Part shown: positions 1 through 4,969 of the stretch, in pieces
Position numbering within the stretch: the first letter of the stretch is position 1
How the letters are laid out: each line of letters starts with the position of its first letter
Source: Smithella sp.
Lineage (GTDB): Bacteria > Desulfobacterota > Syntrophia > Syntrophales > Smithellaceae
Reading direction: 5' to 3'
NCBI GenBank assembly: GCA_012797505.1
Contig: JAAZOZ010000418.1
Location: forward strand, 1 to 6,990
Length of the DNA stretch: 6,990 bases
Notes under the pieces: model-generated
The model's input: only the letters and a program-made list of their open reading frames with translations
The model's database searches: none
Told to the model about the DNA's origin: nothing
Made by a program: the position numbers and the translations under genes

Positions 1-216
1 AGAGCGTTTTGTATAAATCTAAGGCTTGCGAAAGGCTTTGACAAAACTAGGCCTTCGGCTCCAACAGTTGTCAAAGGCTGATCTGGAGTTTATCCCGTAC
101 TTGATACGGGACTTCGCCAAGACCGGGAGCGCGCAGCATTTGCGGAGCGCAATAAAAAATTGAATGCCTTCCTTGCCGGGAAGGCCGCAGGCCTTCAATT
201 ATGAACAAAACGCTCT
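1..216. repeat. MITE-like palindromic non-coding element
   Basis: The stretch begins with agagcgttttgt (1-12) and ends with its exact reverse complement acaaaacgctct (205-216). The next 15-20 bases of each end also match imperfectly (ataa, then aaggc and tgcg). Nested hairpins fill the inside: ctttgacaa 36-44 with ttgtcaaag 68-76; tcccgta 93-99 with tacggga 105-111; aattgaatgcc 158-168 with ggccttcaatt 190-200 (one mismatch), enclosing ccttcc 167-172 with ggaagg 179-184. I see no convincing gene. Terminal inverted repeats around a short non-coding palindromic core are typical of non-autonomous miniature transposons or large dispersed repeats. The left edge coincides with the window edge, so a target duplication cannot be checked and the element may extend further left. 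Confidence 0.6.
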
Positions 217-379
217 CAATGGCCGCTCAAAGTGATATCTCGGGCAACAGTCTGGTTGCGGGATTTCCTCCCAGGCTGCTATCTCGCCCCCCTGTAAAGA
301 TCTTTGCGGGCTTTGCCGGTAACACCCCCGGCCGCAGGCCGTGCGGGCCTCCCGAGACGGGTGAAACGTCTTTAAAAAA
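217..379. other. GC-rich structured intergenic stretch, no gene seen
   Basis: This spacer lies between the palindromic element and the ahcY stop. It can form a closed multi-stem fold: tctcggg (238-244) pairs with cccgaga (351-357). Inside lie gcaac/gttgc (244-248 with 255-259), the palindrome aaagatcttt (296-305) and a GC-rich stem within 330-349. A small gacg/cgtc hairpin (356-359 with 367-370) follows. No T-run directly follows a strong stem, so it is not a canonical terminator for ahcY, although it may still end that transcript. It matches no riboswitch consensus I can recall. A 63-codon open frame across 201-392 has no ribosome site and overlaps the ahcY stop, so I do not call it. Confidence 0.35.
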
Positions 380-1804
380 TCAATACCGATAATAATCCGG
401 CTTGAATGGACCTTCCACCGGAACGCCCAGGTATTCCGCCTGCTTCTTCGTCAATTTTGAAATTTTGGCGTCCAGACGCGACAGATGCAGCAGAGCCACT
501 TCCTCGTCGAGTCTCTTGGGCAGCGTGTAAACGCCGACATTGTATTTCTTCGTGGCCAGTTCAATCTGCGCCAGCGTCTGATTGGTGAAACTGTTGCTCA
601 TCACAAAACTCGGATGCCCCGTCGCGCAGCCCAGATTGACCAGGCGTCCCTCGGCCAGGACGATGATCGAGCGTCCGGATTTCAGCGTCCATTTATCTAC
701 CTGCGGCTTGATGGTTTCTTTACGGCAGACTCTGCTGGTTTCCAGATAGTGCATATCGATTTCACTGTCGAAATGGCCGATATTGCAGACGATGGCTTCA
801 TCTTTCATGCTTTCCATGTGTTTGCCGGTAATCACGTCGCAGCAACCCGTGGCCGTCACAAAAATATCGGCCATTGGGGCCGCCTCTTCCAGCGTTTTCA
901 CTTCGTAGCCTTCCATCGCCGCCTGCAGGGCGCAGATGGGATCGATTTCCGTCACCACCACGCGCGCGCCGAATCCCCGCATGGATTGGGCGCAGCCTTT
1001 TCCGACGTCGCCGTAACCGCAAACCACGACCATTTTTCCGGCGATCATGATGTCCGTCGCCCGTTTGATCCCGTCCGCCAGAGATTCCCGGCAGCCGTAT
1101 AAATTATCGAATTTCGATTTCGTGACGGAATCGTTCACATTGATGGCCGGAAACAGCAGTTCGCCTGCGGCCTGCATCTGGTAGAGCCGGTGGACGCCGG
1201 TGGTTGTTTCCTCCGACACCCCCCGAATTCCGGACGCCACTTTCTGCCACCGTTTGGGATTTTTTTGAAAGGACTGCGCGAGCCTCTCCATAATGATGGC
1301 GAATTCCCTGTTGTCCGCTTTCTGCCGAAGCAGCTTCGGATCTTTTTCAACTTTGACGCCCTGATGAATCAACAGGGTCGCATCGCCTCCGTCATCCACA
1401 ATCAAATCAGGGCCCGATCCGTCCGGCCAGGTCAGGGCCTGCTCCGTACACCACCAGTATTCTTCGAGTGTTTCGCCCTTCCAGGCGAACACCGCCGCGC
1501 TGCCCGCTTTGGCGATGGCCGCCGCCGCATGATCCTGCGTGGAGAAGATATTGCAGGACGCCCAGCGCAGATCGGCGCCAAGTTCCTTCAACGTTTCAAT
1601 CAGCATGGCCGTCTGAATCGTCATGTGCAGGCTGCCCATGATTTTCAGCCCCCGGAGCGGCTTTTGGCGGCCGTATTTTTTTCGCACCGCCATGAGCCCC
1701 GGCATCTCGTTTTCCGCCAGATCCATCTCTTTTCTGCCCCAGCCGGCCAGCGACAAATCCGCAACCTTATATTTCAATTTTTTATCAATTTCCTGAAAAG
1801 CCAT
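380..1804 (-). CDS. ahcY: S-adenosylhomocysteine hydrolase (adenosylhomocysteinase)
   Basis: Cytosolic NAD-dependent enzyme (EC 3.3.1.1) that reversibly splits S-adenosyl-L-homocysteine to adenosine and homocysteine, relieving product inhibition of SAM-dependent methyltransferases and feeding the methionine cycle. The 474-residue product has the usual length of the proteobacterial form. Visible hallmarks are SLHMTIQTAMLIETL (58-72), SCNIFSTQDHAAAAIAK (83-99), DDGGDATLL (137-145), the SEETTTGVHRLYQM substrate segment (197-210), and NDSVTKSKFDN (224-234) with its NAD-site lysine. The Rossmann loop GYGDVGKGCAQ is at 263-273, and the protein ends in the conserved KPDYYRY (468-474). The ATG at 1802-1804 is supported by GGAGG at 1810-1814 on the minus strand, five bases upstream. 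It stands alone: metK and metF are not beside it, and the next gene upstream is divergent. Identification is very secure. Confidence 0.97.
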   Translation of the reverse strand: MAFQEIDKKLKYKVADLSLAGWGRKEMDLAENEMPGLMAVRKKYGRQKPLRGLKIMGSLHMTIQTAMLIETLKELGADLRWASCNIFSTQDHAAAAIAKAGSAAVFAWKGETLEEYWWCTEQALTWPDGSGPDLIVDDGGDATLLIHQGVKVEKDPKLLRQKADNREFAIIMERLAQSFQKNPKRWQKVASGIRGVSEETTTGVHRLYQMQAAGELLFPAINVNDSVTKSKFDNLYGCRESLADGIKRATDIMIAGKMVVVCGYGDVGKGCAQSMRGFGARVVVTEIDPICALQAAMEGYEVKTLEEAAPMADIFVTATGCCDVITGKHMESMKDEAIVCNIGHFDSEIDMHYLETSRVCRKETIKPQVDKWTLKSGRSIIVLAEGRLVNLGCATGHPSFVMSNSFTNQTLAQIELATKKYNVGVYTLPKRLDEEVALLHLSRLDAKISKLTKKQAEYLGVPVEGPFKPDYYRY

Positions 1805-1809
1805 ATCTT

Positions 1810-1839
1810 CCTCCAGTGAGTTTTTTAAAAAGGATTGTA
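1810..1839 (-). promoter_or_regulatory. ahcY ribosome site and weak candidate promoter
   Basis: On the minus strand GGAGG (1810-1814) precedes the ahcY ATG by five bases and fixes the start. Further upstream TACAAT (1834-1839) is a good -10 match, but the hexamers at the expected -35 distance (around 1856-1862) match poorly, so the promoter call is tentative. I looked for a SAH riboswitch, which often precedes ahcY, and could not recognise its conserved core. Confidence 0.4.
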
Positions 1840-1915
1840 TCCGTTACCGGCTCTGTTAACACACTCAACCGGTCAGTTCAATATCTTTCCTTCGGGAAAC
1901 GCCCTTAAAAATCAG

Positions 1916-1999
1916 TTCTGGAAACGGGAACACGGATTGAATAGAAGCATTGCAAAAAGGATTTCAAAAACAAAGGGGAGTTAAGAAGGAAACAACATT
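1916..1999 (+). repeat. Dispersed repeat, copy A
   Basis: This 84-base stretch aligns without gaps to 3759-3842 (copy C) at about 66 of 84 identities. The longest exact blocks are ttctggaaacgggaa, aagcattgcaaaaag and agttaagaaggaaa. The second half also matches copy B at 2752-2815. All three copies have the same orientation. Read on the plus strand from 1909 it encodes KSVLETGTRIE and a stop, resembling the KEILETGIRIV-stop tail of copy C. That suggests each copy is the 3' end of a related gene plus its conserved 3' flank. Confidence 0.75.
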
Positions 2000-2041
2000 C
2001 CGGTATCCAACAGCATCGGCATAACTCCTTGCAAAATTCTA

Positions 2042-2083
2042 GTGAATACATATAATTCACACAAGGAAACAGCGTTCCTGTGT
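2042..2083 (+). promoter_or_regulatory. Two adjacent hairpins upstream of the flavin reductase
   Basis: The first palindrome pairs gtgaat (2042-2047) with attcac (2055-2060). The second pairs acaca/ggaa (2059-2063, 2065-2068) with ttcc/tgtgt (2075-2083), with one bulged A at 2064. The strand aggaaacagcg of the second hairpin is shared with the end of repeat copy B (from 2803), so it is probably part of the dispersed repeat. They lie 40-80 bases upstream of the reductase ribosome site and could be an operator, a leader structure or simply repeat debris. Confidence 0.4.
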
Positions 2084-2122
2084 CGTCACAAAACAGTAGC
2101 AATACTTATTTTATAAGAAGGC

Positions 2123-2129
2123 AAGGAGG
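2123..2129 (+). promoter_or_regulatory. Strong ribosome binding site of the flavin reductase
   Basis: AAGGAGG is a full Shine-Dalgarno match five bases before the ATG at 2135, and it decides the start. The AT-rich stretch 2107-2116 may contain a -10 element, but no partner -35 is convincing. Confidence 0.8.
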
Positions 2130-2134
2130 ATGTT

Positions 2135-2686
2135 ATGAGTAATTTTCAGATTGCTGTCGTCGTCGGAAGTCTTCGTAAAGATTCATTCAATCGCAAACTG
2201 GCCAACGCTGTTGCGAAGCTGGCGCCGCCGGAATTCTCTTTCCAGCAGGCGCAAATCAGCGATTTGCCTTTATACAACCAGGATGATGACGCCCATCAGG
2301 CTGAAGCGGTAAAACGATTGAAAAACGCAATAAAAAATGCCCACGGCGTTTTGTTTGTCACGGCAGAATACAATCGTTCCATTCCCGGCGTTCTCAAAAA
2401 CGCCATCGACCATGCCTCCCGTCCTTACGGGCAGAACGTCTGGGCAGACAAACCGGCCGGTGTGATCGGTATTTCCATCGGCGCTATCGGCACGGCCATG
2501 TCCCAGCAGCATTTGCGCAATGTTCTTGCTTTTCTGGATATGCCGACGATGGGGCAACCGGAAGTATTTCTTCAAGCAAAAGACGGATTGTTTGATGAGG
2601 CCGGCAATATCGGCGCCGACAGCAAACAATTCCTGCAGGACTGGATGGATAAATATGTTGCCTGGGTGAAAAAGCACACGGCCTGA
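2135..2686 (+). CDS. NADPH-dependent FMN reductase family flavoprotein (quinone/chromate reductase-like)
   Basis: The 183-residue protein matches the flavodoxin-like NAD(P)H:FMN/quinone reductase family (ChrR/YieF/AzoB-type), soluble FMN enzymes that reduce quinones, azo dyes or metal ions with two electrons. The N-terminus has a beta strand followed by the FMN phosphate loop GSLRKDSFNRKLA (12-24). The family signature TAEYNRSIPGVLKNAIDHAS spans about 76-95 and forms the flavin ring pocket and dimer surface. A following stretch (KPAGVIGISIGAIGTAMSQQ) carries the second flavin-contacting loop. Length and motif spacing are normal, so it looks intact. It starts after a strong ribosome site and ends in tandem in-frame stops (TGA TAA). 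It is a single-gene unit divergent from ahcY, with repeat copies A and B on either side. The family is certain; the physiological substrate is not. Confidence 0.93.
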   Translation: MSNFQIAVVVGSLRKDSFNRKLANAVAKLAPPEFSFQQAQISDLPLYNQDDDAHQAEAVKRLKNAIKNAHGVLFVTAEYNRSIPGVLKNAIDHASRPYGQNVWADKPAGVIGISIGAIGTAMSQQHLRNVLAFLDMPTMGQPEVFLQAKDGLFDEAGNIGADSKQFLQDWMDKYVAWVKKHTA

Positions 2687-2751
2687 TAAATAAAAACAGA
2701 GCAGCATAAAACTACCGGCAACGTTGCACAGCCGCAGAATATTTTCTGTCA

Positions 2752-2815
2752 GATTGCATAAAAGTATTGCAAAAAAGTCTAAAGCACAACGGGAAGTTGA
2801 GTAGGAAACAGCGTC
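2752..2815 (+). repeat. Dispersed repeat, copy B
   Basis: The segment from attgcataaaagtattgcaa through gggaagttgagtaggaaacagcgtc aligns to the second half of copies A and C with a one-base gap, in the same orientation. Its end, from aggaaacagcg onward, also matches the hairpin at 2064-2083. Similarity stops at about 2822, where the remnant of a thiamine-diphosphate enzyme begins. The copy therefore marks a junction between two unrelated pieces of sequence. Confidence 0.65.
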
Positions 2816-2825
2816 ACTGTGTCAG

Positions 2826-3071
2826 ATGGGATTGATCGAGGCGCAGGCGCGCCGGATTCCCCTGAAGGTGCTGATTATGGACAACGGCTGCGCGATGGCC
2901 ACCGGCGGCCAGCCTGTTCCCGAAGGCCTGCTGGAGCGGGTGCTGGGCGGTTGGACATCCTTTGTTCGCCGCATCGACAAGCCCGCCGATCCGCGCGCCG
3001 TGCGGGAAGTTTTAAGCCGAGCGCAGGCCTCGGAACGGCTGGAAATCGTACACGCCGTATTCCGCGGGTAA
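2826..3071 (+). pseudogene. 5'-truncated remnant of a thiamine-diphosphate (indolepyruvate ferredoxin oxidoreductase alpha-like) enzyme
   Basis: The 81-codon frame reads like the C-terminal end of a TPP-binding oxidoreductase subunit: GLIEAQARRIPLKVLIMDNG followed by CAMATGGQPVP. This fits the conserved 'xDNGxxAxTGGQP' segment next to the TPP/Mg site of IorA-type indolepyruvate ferredoxin oxidoreductases, and the rest resembles their last strand and helix. Full-length relatives are several hundred residues long, so nearly all of the protein is missing. The ATG at 2826 has no ribosome site, and an in-frame stop (TAG, 2802-2804) lies in the adjoining repeat copy B. I read it as a decayed end left by a recombination at the repeat, not a working gene. 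Assignment to the IorA branch rather than another TPP family is from memory of the motif. Confidence 0.6.
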
Positions 3072-3127
3072 ACGCGCAGACTAATTGAATTCCAGTTCAA
3101 GATACAGGTTTGAACCAGCTAAGATTC

Positions 3128-3310
3128 TCATTGCTCCAGTCCGAGATATCGCAAGATGTGCCGCGCCAGGTGCTCGTCGATCTCGCTGTGTCGCGGGACA
3201 GGTTGCTTCTTGCCCGTCTTCGTGTTCACATAGATGTCATGGTTGCCCCCGGAACGAAACAATTCGCAGCCCTCTTTTTTAAGCCGCCGAAGCAGTACTT
3301 GCCGTTTCAT
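3128..3310 (-). CDS. hicA: HicA-type toxin (mRNA interferase)
   Basis: The 60-residue product fits HicA, a small double-stranded-RNA-binding-fold toxin that cleaves mRNA and halts translation until neutralised by HicB. The start MKRQVLLRRLKKEGCELF gives the first helix and strand. GGNHDIYVN follows, with His24 at the catalytic position of the family, then KTGKKQPVPRHSEID and the closing helix LARHILRYLGL. Length is normal and the active-site histidine is present, so the toxin appears intact. Its ATG overlaps the hicB stop in an ATGA (3307-3310), which implies translational coupling and explains the lack of its own ribosome site. The gene order hicB-hicA is the reverse of the hicA-hicB order in E. 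coli K-12; both orders occur in the family. Confidence 0.92.
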   Translation of the reverse strand: MKRQVLLRRLKKEGCELFRSGGNHDIYVNTKTGKKQPVPRHSEIDEHLARHILRYLGLEQ

Positions 3311-3666
3311 GCCATCGCCACTTCACGGATCTGATATTGCTCGGGAACCTCATCCAGCGCCATCAGCAGGAAGGCTTCCCGGATGTTTTTCTCCAATTCC
3401 TCCAGCGTTCGCCCCTGCGTCATGATTTCCGGGTGCTCAAGCAGTTTGCCGAGCCAGAATTTCTTGTTTTTCCAGTAAACGAGCGTCATTTTGCTGAAGG
3501 CCGATGGTCCCGCCGTGCCTGCTTCCACAGATGAATGGGTCGCAGCGCTTTCGAGCACCTTGAGCAAAAACTCCTTCTGTGACACTCGCTTCGCGTGCCG
3601 CTCCTTCTCAATCCACTCGTACAACGATTCCGGCACGTCCCGAATGAGAATCTGTCTTTTTGGCAT
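3307..3666 (-). CDS. hicB: HicB-family antitoxin with N-terminal ribbon-helix-helix domain
   Basis: The 119-residue antitoxin should bind and block HicA and repress its own operon. Two parts are visible. Residues 1-41 (MPKRQILIRDVPESLYEWIE onward, then KRVSQKEFLLKVLESA) look like a FitA/CopG-type ribbon-helix-helix DNA-binding unit. Residues about 60-119 (TLVYWKNKKFWLGKLLEHPE, then IMTQGRTLEELEKNIREAFL) are a HicB fold. The linker (42-58) is rich in A, S, T and G. In most HicB proteins the DNA-binding domain is C-terminal, so this order is inverted. A 132-codon reading frame is open from 3705, but the ATG at 3664-3666 is preferred: GGAGG at 3675-3679 lies eight bases upstream, the promoter -10 would fall inside the longer version, and homology begins there. 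An internal ATG at residue 60 has no ribosome site. Confidence 0.88.
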   Translation of the reverse strand: MPKRQILIRDVPESLYEWIEKERHAKRVSQKEFLLKVLESAATHSSVEAGTAGPSAFSKMTLVYWKNKKFWLGKLLEHPEIMTQGRTLEELEKNIREAFLLMALDEVPEQYQIREVAMA

Positions 3667-3686
3667 TTCGCTCACCTCCGGTAAAA

Positions 3687-3724
3687 TTGATAACATTGAT
3701 ATCAAATATCCCTGACGATGTCAA
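3687..3724 (-). promoter_or_regulatory. hicBA promoter with overlapping operator palindrome
   Basis: On the minus strand a perfect -35 TTGACA (3719-3724) is followed after 17 bases by a -10-like TATCAA (3696-3701). The hicB ribosome site is about 17 bases beyond. The perfect 10-base palindrome ttgatatcaa (3696-3705) covers the -10, and the half-site ttgata recurs at 3687-3692. Repeated half-sites over a -10 are what a ribbon-helix-helix autorepressor such as this HicB would be expected to bind. The palindrome also contains GATATC (3698-3703), the predicted target of the neighbouring restriction system. Confidence 0.6.
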
Positions 3725-3758
3725 TCGGGTGCGTCCAGCGATTACTTCGTCAAGGAGA

Positions 3759-3842
3759 TTCTGGAAACGGGAATACGCATCGTATAAAAGCATTGCAAAA
3801 AGAGGCTAAAAGAAAATGGGAAGTTAAGAAGGAAATAGCGTC
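3759..3842 (+). repeat. Dispersed repeat, copy C
   Basis: This is the ungapped 84-base partner of copy A (about 66/84 identical), and it shares its second half with copy B. Immediately upstream, the plus strand is open from 3716 and encodes SSDYFVKEILETGIRIV and a stop (TAA, 3776-3778). It looks like the C-terminal tail of a lost gene; only the last residues are shared with copy A. It sits between the hicBA promoter and the 3' end of the restriction operon. Confidence 0.75.
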
Positions 3843-3881
3843 AAGGGGTCCACCACACAAAAGAATCATTAAATACTTGCG

Positions 3882-4967
3882 TTATGTACCTATCAGCAAT
3901 ATTTCTTCCGAATGATTTGTGCTTAAAACATATTTATAATTTTTACGTTTTACTTCCCGAATATTCTGCTTATACTTATTCAACAAGCGCAATAACTCTT
4001 CAACAGACGGTATTCCATCTGATCGATATGAAACCACAAGAATGCTATTGCTGAATTTCTGAAACAATCGATCAAACGCCTTGTGTATCCTTTTTTTATC
4101 GGTCCATGTCGCCATGTTATCTTGTCCCTTCAAACATTTATGCTTTGTACGATCATTTATCATTCCCGGCCAATGCTCGTAATCGACCAATCCTTCCAAG
4201 AAATGATAAAAGCTTAAATAATCAGTGCCGATACCTTTGGAAGATATATAAGGTGTATCGATATAAATTAGATCATAGTTGCCCTTGACATCAAATGCAT
4301 CGACATTGAGACTTCGATTTTTCTTTCCGTTTGTAAATACAGCGAGATTGGCTTCCTTGGCAAATCTTCGGAAGTGCACATCAAAGGGTGTATCCCATGT
4401 CGCTTTATTGCCGAAATTTCTTTTTACGTTGGATTTTCTCAGATAGAGATTTTTTCTATGGAATAGATTAAAAGGCCTTTTGCTGATACAGGATTGAAAT
4501 AATGCAAAATATGCTATGGCCTTTTTATAAATATCGTCAATCTTTCTGATATTAGCAGCGACGATATCTATCCAAATATTTTCCTCATCAGTAAAGTAGA
4601 TGTCTCGAAACGTCTCTTGGATAAACGTTGGATATTCTATACCTTCGTGTTGATTCAAGATGAAATTAATATCATCCGGTAATAGTTGTGAATCATCGTT
4701 TTCAATTAACGCAAGAGCAATATACCAATTAAATTTTAAAATATCGTTATAAGTTACAATCTTTCCTTTTTGCTTCAACATGTACCCAACGCTCCCTGTC
4801 CCACCGAATAAGTCAAGAACAGAGACAAAATCTAATTGTTTAACCGAGTCCCAAATCCAATCGACAATCTTTAATTTACTTCCTTGAAACCTGGTCGAAG
4901 GAAACATTGGAACACATTTTATCAATTCCTGTTGATTATCCAATGGTTCTATTGCAGTTGCGCGCAT
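3882..4967 (-). CDS. D12-class (alpha) DNA adenine-N6 methyltransferase of the R-M system
   Basis: The 361-residue protein is a D12/Dam-family N6-adenine methyltransferase with motif order X-I-IV. RFQGSK (26-31) is the N-terminal SAM-site segment, VLDLFGGTGSVGYMLKQKG (50-68) is motif I, and DTPY (237-240) is motif IV, a variant of the usual DPPY. SKRPFNLFHRKNLYLR lies at about 162-177, in the region of the target-recognition domain, and the C-terminal VVSYRSDG stretch fits the family. It should use SAM to methylate an adenine in the host copies of the site cut by the adjacent endonuclease. The ATG at 4967 lies two bases after the endonuclease stop, which suggests re-initiation; no strong ribosome site is seen. 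It does not look like a close relative of M.EcoRV as I remember that sequence. It is intact and AT-rich like its two partners. Confidence 0.88.
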   Translation of the reverse strand: MRATAIEPLDNQQELIKCVPMFPSTRFQGSKLKIVDWIWDSVKQLDFVSVLDLFGGTGSVGYMLKQKGKIVTYNDILKFNWYIALALIENDDSQLLPDDINFILNQHEGIEYPTFIQETFRDIYFTDEENIWIDIVAANIRKIDDIYKKAIAYFALFQSCISKRPFNLFHRKNLYLRKSNVKRNFGNKATWDTPFDVHFRRFAKEANLAVFTNGKKNRSLNVDAFDVKGNYDLIYIDTPYISSKGIGTDYLSFYHFLEGLVDYEHWPGMINDRTKHKCLKGQDNMATWTDKKRIHKAFDRLFQKFSNSILVVSYRSDGIPSVEELLRLLNKYKQNIREVKRKNYKYVLSTNHSEEILLIGT

Positions 4968-4969
4968 CT

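Larger units (their letters stand above)
1805..2134. other. Intergenic spacer between divergent ahcY and the flavin reductase
   Basis: The 330 bases hold the ahcY leader (about 1805-1870), repeat copy A (1916-1999), two neighbouring hairpins (2042-2060 and 2059-2083) and the reductase ribosome site. Open frames here, such as one on the minus strand at 1905-2102, lie across the repeat and lack ribosome sites, so no gene is called. Confidence 0.6.

Noticed and set aside
201..392. Open frame of 63 codons on the plus strand
   Set aside because: It begins inside the terminal repeat of the palindromic element, has no ribosome site, overlaps the ahcY stop and shows no recognisable family.
485..1102. 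205-codon open frame opposite ahcY, and a similar one at 1190-1819
   Set aside because: Both are antisense shadows of the highly conserved ahcY reading frame in GC-rich DNA and resemble no protein I know.
1805..1910. Possible SAH riboswitch in the ahcY leader
   Set aside because: The conserved SAH riboswitch core could not be found. Only short GC pairings (accgg/ccggt) are present.
1905..2102. 65-codon minus-strand frame across repeat copy A
   Set aside because: It is the antisense of the repeat and hairpins, with no ribosome site and a cysteine-rich composition without a known fold.
2752..2815. Integron attC-like site in the repeat (gttgagt in copy B fits GTTRRRY)
   Set aside because: Copies A and C have gttaaga, which does not fit, and no paired inverse core site or integrase gene is present.
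3095..3115. Hairpin gttcaa...ttgaac downstream of hicA as a terminator
   Set aside because: The stem is only six base pairs, AT-rich and not followed by a T-run on the minus strand.
1916..3842. CRISPR array
   Set aside because: Only three diverged copies 0.8-1.0 kb apart with genes between them; no regular spacers and no cas genes.
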